A stretch of 64,000 nt of DNA, from positions 3,809,501-3,873,500 of the forward strand of contig SPDT01000006.1 of NCBI GenBank assembly GCA_008477525.1, in the 5' to 3' direction. The notes below the pieces were generated by a model, which searched no databases, was not told the origin of the DNA, and worked only from the letters and a program-made list of their open reading frames with translations. The translations under genes and the position numbers were made by a program. The first letter of the stretch is position 1, and each line of letters starts with the position of its first letter. Of the stretch, positions 11,720 through 24,900 are shown in pieces. Source of the stretch: Hypomyces perniciosus (Eukaryota > Ascomycota > Sordariomycetes > Hypocreales > Hypocreaceae).

Positions 11720-13629
11720 CTATGGCGCCGTGGGATTCGCCGCAGCATCGGCAGCAACAGGGGTCTCCTCTGTCTTCGCAGCAGCCTCGTCGCTCTTGAT
11801 GCCATCCACCACCTTCAAACCCTCAGCCCGTCTCGTTATGCTCTCCAGTTCCTTCTTGCGTTGGATACGGGTCTTTAGTTCTCTGGCCATGTCCTCCAAG
11901 CTAACCAGAATTCCCTCCTTTTCGGGGTGTCCGTCTTTAAGACCCATCTCCTTGACCTTGACCTTGCCTTGAGCCAGCTCGTCCTCGCCAATGAAGATGG
12001 CAAACGGCACGCCGTTGGCCTCGGCAGCCTTGAACTGAGCCTGCATCTTGGGCTTCGTCTTGTACAGGAATTCCGCCTATAGATTCGAAGAGTTAGTATT
12101 GACCTAGAAGGGCCGAGTGAAAAGAGGATAACCCACCTTGATGCCTGCTTCCCACAACCTTGAGCAGACGTCCAGGCGTTCCTTAATAAAACCCTTTCCA
12201 AAAGCCATTACATAAACGTCAACATCGTTACCGCGCACTTGCTCGGCAGTCTTGTCAGCAGCCATTCGAGCCTTGGTAATGGAAAAGATACGGTCGACAC
12301 CGAATGAGATGCCGACACATGGGATCTGGCCTTTGCCCGAGAACATGCCCACAAGGTTGTCATAGCGGCCACCAGCAGCTACGCTTCCAACACCAACAGT
12401 AGGGTCATCAGAACGGTCGTCATCTTCCTTGCCCTTGGACTTCTTCTTGGGGGCCTTTGTGGCGCCCTCCGAGCCGGGAGTTGCTTCCGGAGCAGAACCC
12501 TCGGTGACAACTTCGTAGATCAGACCGGTGTAGTAATCCAAGCCACGGGCCAGTCCCAGATCGAATGAAACCCTGTCAAGCGCGCCAAACGCCTCAAGAT
12601 ACTCAAACAGTAGGCCGATATCCTCAATACCCTGCTTCATGGACTCGTTAGCCGAGAGCTTCTCGTCATTGCGAAGCTTCTCAAGCAGGTCGTGTTTCCC
12701 TCTCAGCACCACCCATTCTCCGATGCGGTCTGCGACATCTTCGGCCAAGCCCTTCTCTTCTGTCATTTCTTTCCGAACATCTGCCCAAGGCAGCTTGTCC
12801 AGCTTGTCCACTGCAGAGGAGATGGTTCTGATCTTTTCCTCGGGGACACCGCACACCTGGAATATGCCGTCGAGAATCTTTCGGTGGTTGAGCTTGATCG
12901 TGTATGCGCCATTCCATCCAAGCCCCTCGAAGACTTCGCAAACGATGCGGATGACTTCAGCGTCGGGAAGCATGGCATCGTAGGTACCAGCGATGTCGAA
13001 ATCACACTGGTAGAACTCTCGCATCCGGCCCTTGGTCATAGCGGGCTGGTCTCGGCGGTAGACCTTGGCGATGTGGTAGCGCTTAATGTTCTGAATGTCC
13101 TTGTTCATGGCCAGGAAGCGAGCGAAGGGAACGGTCAAGTCGTATCGGAGCGAGCAGATCTCGCCACCCTGGTCGGCCAGGTCGTAGATGAGTTTGCTGT
13201 CCTCACCATACTTGCCGGACAGAATCTCCTTCAGCTCGAAGACGGGAGTGTCGATGGTGACTCCACCGTGGCGCTTGAAGACTTCGGTAATGGTGCTAAA
13301 GATCTTGTCACGAATGACCATGTCCTTGCCATTCCCGTGGGGTGAGTGAGCTTGCAGTTCAGGATGGCGGGGTTCAAGAGGAGTCATCGCATACAGTCTT
13401 TTGTGCCCTTGGGCGTTTTCAACTCGAATTTTGTCTTTGGCGCCATCTCAACGGTTGATGGCTGGAGGTGGTAAAAAGAGACGGCAAGAGGGCGAGAAAC
13501 CGTAGATCCAAGGCAGTGCAATTGCGACAGCGGCCGAGATGGTCGAAGGGACCTGAAGCTGGACAAAACTGTCTTCATCCGAGGGGTAGAGGGGAAAAAA
13601 ATGGGCTTTGGGGTTGTGGTTGGAGTCAT
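11720..13629 (-). CDS. HTS1: Histidyl-tRNA synthetase, probably serving both cytosol and mitochondrion
   Basis: Exons are 13629-13395, 13350-12137 and 12076-11720, giving 601 aa from the first ATG. The 44-bp first intron carries CTGAAC as branch site. Class II synthetase features include [11 protein letters not shown] (motif 2 region), [20 protein letters not shown], the histidine-specific [10 protein letters not shown] and [10 protein letters not shown] Lys-rich insertion lies between the last two. The C-terminal anticodon-binding domain spans roughly the last 110 residues. The N-terminus before Met62 (ATG 13446, [14 protein letters not shown]) is rich in Arg/Ser and free of acids near [20 protein letters not shown] (Met17), as in a mitochondrial presequence. 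Yeast HTS1 makes two isoforms from alternative starts, and the same is inferred here. Confidence 0.95.
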
Positions 13630-14963
13630 CTAAAGCGATTGCTTAGGTGGGTAGCGCGACGCATGCCCCGCCAAAGCTAGTTTGTTATCGATAAGCCAAC
13701 CGCAACCGGACCACCCTGGAATTGTTGAGATGACTTCAGTTCATCTTTGTAAGTGTTTACGAAGTACGCAGCAATACCAACTCAATGCTATGAGAATAGA
13801 ATACAAGTTGGATGTGTATTTAGTTTAGCTCCCTAGATCTCAATGGGTTGTTCGAGTAAAGGGGAGAAATTGGTTCGGTCTCACAGGGCCTGGGCAGAAA
13901 ATATCGTTGACTGTATGGAGGAGATAGGTGTATTCACCACCCGAGGGAGGTTCGTAAGAACACTACTTTTTCGTAGTCAACAACAATACAATAAAATTTC
14001 CATTTCGCCCTTTAAGGATATCCCAGCAAATGCCAAAGGTGGTGAGCCAAACAGCTCCGGTGCACTTCATTAATGCCGATAAAACTGACTGCTTCAGCGA
14101 CTAAAATGAAACGGGTTGACCACTAACTACCAACTAGCAATTGTTACCTTTTTATATGTATTTTGGGAAATATCAAACACACTGTACTTTACAGTTGTTG
14201 CCTGATGTTCATTGATGTACGAAGTACTGAAGGCGTCTTTCAGCCCAGAGCACTAACGGCTTCTCGGGCTCTATTACTGACCCGACATCATCTCCGGGTT
14301 GGTTAAGGATAATACTTTGCGAAGCAGCTGCATATATTGATTACTTTCTCTCCCTCTATTTGATACCCGCGACATGACTCATACACAGAGAATGAAGACA
14401 GCCAAATTGCGGCCCTGTACTTCGTAAGACGGCACTGGAAGCAGCACCGCACTTGCATCGATAACTTACACCATTTGCCTTGAGTCGTCACCATCCATGC
14501 CAAGCATGCGGGCTAGCTGAGGCTGAAGGAGGCAACATATCGCACCCTTGCTTACGCTTAAATACAAGACTATGTCATGGACTGCACGTTTCACGTCTTT
14601 AAACCTTCTCTAGCCTTTCAGACCGTTAGTTCAGAAGTCCCCCTTATAAGACATACCTACTCTATACATATCTAGTACTCTTTCGGGGGCCCCGTCTTGA
14701 ATGGCCTACTCCGTAACTACTCTGTACCGAGCCGCAACGTATTCATCGGGTTTGAGGCGGACCCCGTATTCGTCGGTTACAGATCCGTGTCAACAGTTCT
14801 ACTAGTCATTGGCGTGGATATTGCAGGTGATCGTGGCAGCTAATGATACGGCCCAACCTCTGCACCCACCCGTGGGAGATGGTATAATACATACTCGCCG
14901 TGAATCTGTCTTTCTGCATGTAGTTGGTTCTTTTCTTCCATCGAAAGTTTTTGCCATTTTAAC
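13630..14963. other. Intergenic, divergent promoter region of HisRS and the ABC transporter
   Basis: A 1.3-kb stretch between divergent starts. Motif copies lie near 13758, 14218, 14410 and 14706. Long stretches are AT-rich with stops in all frames. No coding frame or RNA gene is supported. Confidence 0.6.
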
Positions 14964-17900
14964 ATGAGCGGCAAAGAGGAGACGGAGGCCCTTCCTTCGG
15001 GAAGTGAGCAACAGGCTCCGGAAAGGAAAACCAAGCCGGAGAGAACAGCTTCTTTCGGGGATTATTTGGTTCGTTGCACCCGGGATGAGTATATTTCTTC
15101 CGAATCTAATCATGGCACCACAGAGGGTATTCAACTATGCAACGAAATGGGATTTTGTAGCCTACGCTGTGGGCTTCTTAGCATCCATCGGCGCTGGCGT
15201 CACGTTGCCGTTGCTGAACGTGGTGATTGGTGGGTTTTCTCATTGTTTTCACAGTCCGTTAAAAGTGACTTACAAAGCTCATTAGGACAATTCGTGGGTA
15301 ATACCAGCGATTTCTTCAGTATGGATCAAGGACAGGATGCGTTCCGAAAGAAGATCGACCAACTTGCGTCAGTATCAGCAACAATATCAGACAAATATTC
15401 ATACTAAACTCTACTAGCTTGTACATGTTTGCCCTTTTTATCAGTCGACTTGTGCTGAACTACCTCAACAAGGTATGAAAGTCCCATCCATCGCAAGTAT
15501 AGAGGCTGTGGTACTAACAGTCTCTAGTTTGCCTTCCGTATGATCGGAATAAGGTTGTCATCAGCGATACGAGTACACTACTTGAGGTCACTATTCGGAC
15601 AGAGTATTCACGTCTTGGACTCGATGCCTCCGGGCTACGCAACTACAACAATCACAGCCACCAGCAATGTGCTTCAGCTCGGTATCTCAGAGAAGCTTGG
15701 TGTTTTCGTCGAGTACACTGCAACCGTAGTTGCTGCCATTATCATTGCTTTCACGAAAAGCTGGGCTCTTACCCTCGTAACGTCCTCGGCAATTCTATTC
15801 ATTATAATCTCTATCTCTTGCCTGTTGCCCCTGGTCATCAAGGCCCAGGGCCGACAGACAATCGTAGGCGGTTCCAGAGCTACAAATATTGGTATGCTTG
15901 AATCAACTAACGTTTCGACTAGGCTGAATCGAAATCATCCTCCATTGCCAGCGAGACCCTGGCCAGCATTCGAATGATTGCAGCGTGTGGCGCAGAGAGC
16001 CGTATTGCGAAGAAATATGCCGTCTTTGTTGAAGAAGCCAAGAAGCATGCTCAGTTCATTTCTCCTGTGGTTTCGTTCCAATTCGGACTGAATGTTCGTA
16101 CCCCCTAAATGGATTTCCCAAAGGCTACTGACAAATTTTAGTTCTTCGCTGTTTTCTCCGCGTTTGGATTAGCATTTTGGTATGGAACGAAATTAATTGT
16201 TGATCGGAACCTTGACAATATAGGCACGGTTGTGACGTGAGTTTAGCATGTTCCTTGGCAAACACAAGAATTCTAAAAAAATTCAGCGTTTTACTCTCTG
16301 TAATGATGGTTGTTTTCTCTCTAGAACGCGTATCCACCCCTCTTCTAGCAGTCGGCAAAGCAACCGTGGCTGCTTGTCAGTTCTTCACCGTCATCGACGC
16401 ACCTCAACCAGACACAGGTCATCTCACCGACCCCGAAGTATCAGCTACTGAGGATATTGTTTTGGACAAGGTCATATTCGCTTACCCCAGTCGCCCGCAC
16501 GTCAAAATTCTAGATGAATTGGACCTGCGAATCGAGGCCGGTAAAATCACAGCTATAGTTGGGCCATCAGGGTCTGGCAAGAGCACCATCGTGGGGCTCA
16601 TTCAACGATGGTATTCACTCAAAGAGCAATATGTCATCGAAAAGGCTGTCGAGCAGAAGAAAGAAAATAAGAATAAGTCGGGCGAGGAGGAAGAACTTAC
16701 GACGGTAGATCGCGAGCCCGAAGAGACTGGTCCAATTGTGAAGCTCAGTGGTACCGTTACCACTTGTGGCCATTCTCTGGATGAAGTTAACATCAAGTGG
16801 TGGAGATCCCAGATCGGGCTTGTTCAGCAGGAACCCTTCCTTTTCAACGACACAATCTACGCCAATGTGGCAAATGGACTTATTGGTACACCGTGGGAGA
16901 ACGAGCCAGAAGAAAAGAAGAGAGAGTTGGTCGAAGAAGCGTGCAAAGAGGCATTCGCGGACGAGTTTATTGAAAAGCTTCCCAAGGTAGGTTCAGCATG
17001 GGGACTTGTTGGGATCATTTGACTGACCATTACCACAGGGCTACGACACTATGGTAGGCGACAGCGGCGCGAAACTCTCTGGTGGTCAGCGTCAGCGTAT
17101 TGCCATTGCTCGTTCCATCGTCCGGAAACCCAAGATACTTATTCTCGATGAGGCAACCAGCGCAATCGACGTTCGAGGAGAGCGTATTGTCCAGGCTGCT
17201 TTGGACCGTGTTGCTAAGAACCGAACCACAATCACCATTGCCCACCGACTCTCTACTATTAAGAAGGCCGATCGAATTGTCGTCCTCAAAAAGGGGAAAG
17301 TCGTTGAATCAGGGACCCATGAAAGCCTCATCGCAATAGACAGTGGTATCTACTCCGGTCTTGTCAAGGCTCAAGCACTTTCCCTTGGAGAACCAACTGA
17401 AGCCGACGAGACTGGCGAAAAGGGAGACGATTCGGGATCACTCACACGCGAGAAGAGTCGCGCAAAGTCTGAAACCGAATGTGCAACCGAGGAGGCTGTG
17501 GAAAAGCAGCGAAACCTCTTTGCCAGCTTCGGGAGACTATTCTACGAGACCAAGAGCCATTGGTACTTGATGTTCATAACTGTGTTTTTTGCTGCCGGCG
17601 CTGGAGCTGCAATTCCATTACAGGCGTGGCTCTTTGCGAAGGTTATCGTTGTCTTTCAGTTTCAGGGGGAAGAGCTCTTGCGACAGAGCAGATTTTGGTC
17701 TCTTATGTGGGTGATTCTGGCTATAGGAGTTGGTATCGCTTACTTTGGCACATTCCTCTGCTCTACTCGCGTGGCGGCGATTATTCGCGCAAAATACCAA
17801 CAGCAATACTTTGAGGCCATACTTTACCAGAAGATCTCATTTTTCGACAACGAGGACCACTCGCAAGGCACAATGACGTCTCGTGTTGCAGGAGACCCTC

Positions 17901-19441
17901 AGCAACTCGAAGAGCTTATGGGTGTCAACATGGCCATGGTCTACATCGCTGTATTCAACCTTGTTGGATCCATTACAATTGCCTTCTCATTCGGGTGGAA
18001 ATTGGCGATTGTTTCCTGTTGCGTTGTCCTGCCCATTCTCCTTATCTCTTCCTATTGGCGCCTTAGGTACGAACTGGAATTCGAAAAGATGAACAACGCA
18101 GTCTTTGCAGAAAGCTCCAAGTTTGCGTCCGAGTCGATCGGCGCATTCAGAACCGTTACATCATTGACCCTCGAAGGGCCTATATGTGATCGGTTCGAGA
18201 GATTGTGCGGAGGTCATGTTCTGACGGCGTTCAGAAGGGCTCGGTGGACTACCATCCTCCTTGCCTTCTCAGACAGTCTAACCATGGCTTGTCAAGCGCT
18301 CATCTTCTACTACGGTGGTCGCCTCTTGGCAAGCGGGGAGTACAAGATCGAGAACTTCTTCGTCTGTTTCATGGCCATAATGAATGCGGGAGAGGCTGCT
18401 GGTAAGAGCTTGGGTTTTGGACCCAACGCCGCACAAGTTACTGCTGCGGCGAATCGCATTCTGAATATGAGAGAATCAAGACTCAAGGACATGAACTCAA
18501 ATGCGGGAACGATCCCGGATGCCCAAGGTGGTATGAAGATTGAACTCCAGGATTTGTACTTCAAGTATCCCACGCGCGATGTACCAGTTTTCCGTGGCCT
18601 GAACCTCACCATCGAAAAGGGGCAATTCGCAGCATTAGTGGGGGCATCTGGATGTGGAAAGACGAGTATTATATCTCTCATGGAACGGTAAGTCTACTCT
18701 CTTGTTTGATCTATTCTTGATGCTAATTTGATGGCAAGGTTCTACGAGATCGACAAAGGGCGCATCCTGTGCAACGGAAGGGATATTACTGATGTTAACG
18801 TTCACGACTATCGCAAGCATCTCTCACTCGTGGCACAGGAGCCTACTCTGTTCCAAGGCAAGTTATGTCACCATCCTATTGTTTGATGGACACATCGACT
18901 GACAGTTGTTGTAGGCACTCTTAGAGAGAATATTATCCTCGGCGTAGATGAGTCAACCGTCACAGACGAACAAATCCATCAAGCCTGTCGCGACGCTTCC
19001 ATCCACGACTTCATCGTATCTCTTCCCGAGGGCTACAACACTGACATCGGCTCAAGGGGAGTCTCATTATCAGGCGGACAGAAGCAGCGCGTGGCCATTG
19101 CCCGTGCACTTATCCGCAATCCGGACATCCTGCTCCTTGACGAAGCTACCAGCTCACTCGATTCCGAGAGCGAGAAGCTCGTGCAGGCGGCGTTTGAAAG
19201 GGCGGGTAAGGGCCGGACTATGGTTGTGGTGGCACATAGATTGGCGACGGTACAGAACGCCGATGTTATTTTCGTGTTGGGAGAAGGGGGAAAGCTGTTG
19301 GAGCAGGGGAACCATGTAGAGTTGTTGAAGAAGCACGGAGTATACTGGCAGATGGTAAGCGTTCTATATATCATTTCCATTCTGTGGACATTTTTGCTAA
19401 CTATTGCCAAACAGTGCCAGAGTCAAGCCTTAGACCGATAA
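14964..19441 (+). CDS. Full-size ABCB (MDR/Ste6-type) ATP-binding cassette exporter
   Basis: Twelve exons: 14964-15068, 15124-15229, 15286-15367, 15418-15472, 15528-15863, 15923-16093, 16142-16236, 16287-16986, 17039-18687, 18739-18857, 18915-19354 and 19415-19441. The product is 1294 aa. The layout is TMD-NBD-TMD-NBD. NBD1 has Walker A GPSGSGKST (~409), LSGGQ (~564) and Walker B ILILDEATSAID (~584). NBD2 has Walker A GASGCGKTS (~1085), LSGGQ (~1190) and ILLLDEATSSLD. Between Walker A and the Q-loop of NBD1 there is a charged insertion (EKAVEQKKENKNKSGEEEEL). The intron after LFQ uses a GC donor (AG|GCAAGT, 18858-18914), supported by the LFQGTLREN motif formed by splicing. Members export drugs, lipids or peptides across the plasma membrane; the substrate is unknown. 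Confidence 0.93.
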
Positions 19442-19819
19442 TGTGTAGTGGAAAGGGCAGGGGGGACTTGTACGGCATCTTCTTATTCGCATCTCAGCAT
19501 TTGGGACTGGTTCACACAGCTCATTTCTTTCTCATCTTACGCACATCATGTTCCAATAGTAGTTGTTGTTGTGGTGTGGGTCACGTGATCACGTGGCTCC
19601 AGCCAAACGCCCACAACATCGTGCCCTTGGCCCTCGTTGCTAGCCTAGTCTTGACATCAATACACATGTTGTTTTTCCCTCAAGAGGCTCAACAGTTGTA
19701 CCTAGTACTCACAGCTCACCTGACGTTAGACATAAAATCACTCCTCGATTTAATTCATGATTATTCTAATATCTAATATCTCATATCTCATATCTGTCTA
19801 TGTTTCTCATCTAAGCAAG
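19442..19819. other. Intergenic between convergent genes
   Basis: A 378-bp stretch with a CACGTG double palindrome at 19582-19595 and, at about 19770-19797, tandem ATATCTC-like units. It otherwise contains 3' UTR sequence of both flanking genes. Confidence 0.6.
19582..19595. promoter_or_regulatory. Double E-box palindrome CACGTGATCACGTG
   Basis: A perfect 14-bp palindrome containing two CACGTG hexamers, the core bound by bHLH factors of the Cbf1/Pho4/SREBP group. It lies between two convergent stop codons, so it is not an obvious promoter of either neighbour. Confidence 0.4.
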
Positions 19820-21159
19820 TCACAACTTCATCCCCCACAACTCATCCAGCTCTTTGAGAATCACATCCGAGTGCGTCATAACAAAATCATGAGAGCCAGG
19901 AAGCACCTTCCAGATGACATGCTCCTTTCCACCGACCAGAGGTAGACCGTCCTGCTCATAGTTCGCCACATCAATGATCTCGTCCGTCTCAGCGAGGAGA
20001 AACACAGTCGTGCCGGGCTTTCTCCTAGCCAAGAGTCTCCAGCTATCGTGCTGATCCGTGAGAGGTGCGTACCGAATGGAAGACATGAAAGCCGGGATAA
20101 AGCCCACATGGTGAAGGACCATCCAGCGGACGTACATCAAGACACGCTCCTCCAGGGGCAGGAGATGCTCGCTCTTTGTTGAGTCCGCAGCCTCTGCGAC
20201 GGCAACCTCAACGGGCTTGGCAGTAGGTGAAATGGCCTTTGGTTTGCGAGCCGAAGCGATGGGTTGCTGAAGACGAAGCCTGGTCAAGTACGCAAGGACA
20301 CGCGCCGGCACAAATCCCGACTTGAAGACGAAACGCGACACAGCGCCAAAGTTCTCAGCGCGGATGATGCCCGCGGGGGCGAGCAGCACAAGCGAGGAGA
20401 CGAGATGCGGGAACGCACCGGCGAAGTGAATCGCGATGCCACCGCCTAGGGAATAGCCGATGAGACGGATAGCGTTGGAGCCTGTCCAGGGGAGCGGGCT
20501 GGAGGTCATGGCGATGAGGATCTGTGTGGTGTAGAGGCGAGCGTCATGGGGGAGATCGCCCACGCCATCTGAGAAACCACGGCCGAAGAGATCCTACCGT
20601 TGTGAACACAAAGAGACACTGTTTAGCTTGGGGACATATATAACATAGATGAGAGGGGATAAAGGGGGGATTTACAAAGAGCATTACACGACAGCCGCGA
20701 TCGGCTAGGCCGTGGGCGAGGCGAGCGAGGGTGATGCAGGGCGTGCTGATGCCATGGACGAGAAGCACCTTTTCGCCATCTTCAGGGCCAAATTCATATA
20801 CACGGATGGATCCATACTAATGTTTGGATATGATTAGCGCATCTCTCGCCTTGTCTCTGTATTCCATCTCATCTCCCACCAGCTCTCATTCGGAAACCGA
20901 AGGACGAGATATAACTCACTGGCGTGTCCACGTCTCTCGCACCAGGCAACGCATCAGGCTGATAGACTAGCGTGGCCAACTCCTCCTTAGACATGCGCGG
21001 AATCGCCGTCCTGAGCGGACTGGGCAGCACCTGTGCCCATCGCGGCCACAGCGCGGATTTGGCGAACAGGAGAAGTGTTGCCGTCGCGATGGCCGTTGTC
21101 GTCACGACAATAGTGGTCTGCGGAACCGTCCAGCGGAATAGGCCGGTTACGGCGTCCAT
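19820..21159 (-). CDS. Membrane-anchored alpha/beta-hydrolase
   Basis: Exons are 21159-20920, 20816-20676 and 20593-19820, giving 384 aa; both splices are in frame. The start is the ATG at 21159 (MDAVTGLFRWT). A hydrophobic segment at ~14-37 (TTIVVTTTAIATATLLLFAK) suggests an N-terminal membrane anchor. The hydrolase fold follows: VLLVHGIST (oxyanion region), DLFGRGFSD, nucleophile elbow GYSLGG (Ser175), a likely acid in ETDEIID and a catalytic His in GSHDF. The lid region between strands 6 and 7 carries a variable Ala/Lys-rich insert. The natural ester or lipid substrate cannot be deduced. It faces the ABC transporter tail to tail. Confidence 0.88.
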
Positions 21160-21963
21160 GGCTGGCCGAATGATGCCAGCTGGAGGAAGAGAAGAGGAGG
21201 TTCTCGTATAATGTTCCGCAGCAGCCGGCGAGTTTACATGGAAGAAAAAGAAGAGGGATAAAGGGGGCACAGAAGCGGAGGAGGTAAGATGCAGCTGCTA
21301 GTGAGAGATATCAAATGGTCCTATGTATGTTTGTTTCAAGACGAAGACGCTCATCGCTTTTTAGTGCTTCGTAGATATGTACGGAGTACGAAGTACGGAG
21401 TATTTAAAGGATGGGCAACTGGAACAGAGACTTTGGCGCCGATCATACTTTGCGTCCCGAAAGGCCCCGCGTAGGTTCTTAAGTACTCCGTATCTACATA
21501 TTACTATTATTCCAGCTCACTATTAATAATTGGTGCGAGGGGCTGATGATCTCTTTTAATAGTACTCCGTACGAAGTAGTAGTATTACCACTAATTCTCC
21601 GTACGCGTTGTCCTAATTATCCAGCTGCTTCAGCCCAATCCATTTACCCTGGTCTGGCTCTTCACGTGGCTCCGTTTGAGCAATACTAATCGACTTTTGC
21701 GAACATGGAATCGTGATAATGCAGATCGCCGTACTTCGTACGTAAGCACCGTATAAAAATGGGGTTGCTTACAGAGACCATCCTGGATAACATAACCTGT
21801 GTCCACTGCCGATCAACCGTCCATGGATTCCCTTCCTTGCCCATTCCCATTTCACCCGGGTATCATCATAATGCTCCTTCACAGGGCCGAAAACCAACTC
21901 TAGTCGATATTAAACGCCAGACTCCCTCTCCGTATGAAACACAATGTCCCTCCAAGGAATCCC
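21160..21963. other. Intergenic, motif-rich
   Basis: An 0.8-kb stretch upstream of the hydrolase and downstream of the transcription factor. Motif copies are dense: 21380-21403 holds three in a row (TACGGAGTACGAAGTACGGA), with others near 21485, 21563, 21598 and 21730. A single CACGTG is present near 21666. No coding frame is supported. Confidence 0.6.
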
Positions 21964-24900
21964 TTAGCCCAGTCCAACCGCCCAGGCAGCGTTTCCAAGC
22001 TGCTTGATCAACTGACACAGATTCTCCACAATTGGCGGCAAAGCATCCTGCGCTCTCCGAAAGTTGGATTGTAGAACCTCATGCGCAATATCCATGCACG
22101 CACGAGGATCGTAAACAGACGCCTCAGCCGTCACCACCGCCGCACCTGAAATCGTTGGGGCTTGGATGAGAGGCTGTCCAGTTCCAAAAAGAAACCGTTG
22201 GATCGGGTCAGATCCCGGTCCGTCCAGGTAGACGGGCTCGCATCCGTACTCCGTAGCAATCGAGTCCCGACGGTTAGCCCGTACGACAACACCATACGTC
22301 CACAGCGCGAGCGCGGCGTGGTGCACTGCGACGGCATAAAAGTCCTTCAAATGACCAGGCGGGAACAGCTTGGCGTATCGCAGAATTTGTCCCGCATATA
22401 ACACCGCGGAGCGAGACTCGGGGCTGGATGCCCATTCTTGGAGAATGGGATAGATGCGACGAGCCTCGTCCTCGCCGTCTTTTCCTGAAAAGAGCTGCAG
22501 GTCATCCAACGAGACATGCAGATTCATCAGTAAAAGATTAAGGACAACGTGTTCCTGTACGGAAACATCCTGCCACTCTGACACAACCATTTGAAAGTTC
22601 TGTAGATCATTAACAAGCTCCAGGTGTCGAGAGCTGAGAAGGCGGTTGGGGGCCCCCTTTGTATAAGAGCGGAATTGGTGGACCGCACTCAGCTGCCGGT
22701 ATTCCAGAATTAAAGACCAGAAACCATGCAGGAATACTGATATAGAAAGCTGCATATCAAGCCACAAATTGCTGGTTAGCAACTGTTGCATATCGTGGAA
22801 TAAGTCGCCAACCGAGAGCGCTTTCCGACTTTGTTCAATATTTCTCTGTAAATACAGAGTCTTCCATTCCGATGCCGTCTTTGCAAACCACAACTCCCTG
22901 GGTTCTGGGAGGGGCAATGTCAGCTCAGAATAGGACATGCAAGGGTTCGTCAACGTCGTCATTGAGATCTGGGCTTCGCGAATGTAGCAGTGGAAGACAA
23001 GTCTGCTTTAGATTAATATCGATTCAGGAGAAGGAGATCATTATACAAACCTCTTCCATTGCTCCATAGCAACCCATTGCCTCCACTTCGCCTCCAACAC
23101 CTCACCTACATCTGAGACATCAACGGTGATCATGGGGTAGGACGACCTCTGAAACTTTCTGCGATATCGCATCATCTAAAAAACATTGAGCTCATACACA
23201 GGCTGTAGGGGGATTTAGTTGGTTATACTGTAACAGGAATAACAAGGTGACACTCGGCAATCTCCATCTTTCGCCGGTTGCCGCTCCAGAGGCCAAGATC
23301 TTGACCAAGGACCAGAGACTGGACGAGACCGAGATTCTGAATAGTAGTGTTGTTTTCCTCAAACTGTGTAAACTGTTAGTTATCAAAGCACATTGGACAC
23401 GTCCGTGGATCTGCCCTACCCTCCCAGGTATCGTAATGCCTAGTAGCTGATAAGCTCATGTCATAACACAAACGATTGGCTTGGTGTGTTTCACTTACGA
23501 ACCGCTTCTTGGACAGCAAATCCAAATTTGCGTAATGTTGGGACTGGCGTTAGTACAGCTCCGGCAGCAGCGGCGACTCCGGTCCATTCGGGCCATTGTT
23601 CATTCAACTTGAAAGTAGGAAAATGTATCCATGACGATACTTGACATGCGTGAGACGCAAGGAAGAGGTGAACCATGGTATCCATCACATCTACTGTCGG
23701 GAATGATGCTGCTACCCGATTCGCGGTTGCATTTTGACGACAGGTGGACAGTACAATGGCCAACACCCGGTCGCGACCGGACTGATCCAGCTTGTCCTGA
23801 ACGACCCTTTCCAGTCGATTACGACTCTCCTGAAATTGAAGACTGGTGGTGTCGTTGACGGAAACTGGAAGATTGCCCTGTTCTTTGTATCCGCTATCAT
23901 GATTTGCGGGATCCCACCGCCATGGTGAGTTTGTCCAGACCTTGACCAGATTTTCTCGCATCTGGGATATATCGACAGAACTTTGCAGAGGCTGGCCGGT
24001 TATATCCAACACTGGTAAGGCGCCTACAGTCATACTATCCAGATTCCAGTGGTCCAAAAGACCAAAATCCATGTCTGTGAGATCCATGTTCGTATCGTCG
24101 CAAAAGTCCAATACGGCCAGGCCCTGGGGGTCGACTAGTTTGGTCGGATCAATAGGCTGCGGGTAAAGGAGATCCCGCAAGAAGTCGAAGAAGGGCATAT
24201 GATTCACATCCATAGTGTTCGCTTGCTGAGGGTCAAATGGCTGTGGGAAGTTATCAGAGTTGCCTATGACGAGTCAGTCCTAGAGCTCCCACTTCGAACA
24301 CCAAGATTCCCAAACAGGTTCTACCTTTTTCTACACCGGTATCTGGGGTAGATAGTTGGCTATCCTCTGGTTTCAACGACGTTTGTGACACAGGGGTGTT
24401 CTTCTTGGTGGTATCGTAGCGGTACGGTGCGGGGCCGAGATGCATGGATCGGTGTTGGTCATGCGACAGAGGCGAGCTTGAATCTACTGATCCAGCGGAA
24501 GAAGAGACTGCTGAATTGGGAGGTATCGTGGCGTTGTGTGCATTCGCGGAGAGGTGGACAAGGTGCATGGCGGCCGCTGAACCAGCTTCGGAGGAAACAC
24601 AGGTCAGGTTTCGGTTGACGCATCGCCGGCAGGGCTTTGTATCGTCACATTTGACGCGAGCCGTGGCGCAGGGGCGACAAGCTTGGGAGACACGACCAGG
24701 TCCCGGTGATGAGGGCATACGTCGACGTTTCTTAGGCGAGTCGTTCTTGTGGTTTGCGACATGGCGCCTCAAAAGGTCCTTTCGTGCGAACGATTTGTTG
24801 CAGATATCGCAGGCAAAGCGCCGCCCCAGGGTGTGCGTTTGGACATGCCTGACGAGATGCTCTGGACGCGAATAAGAACGCCCACAGTCCCGACAAGCGT

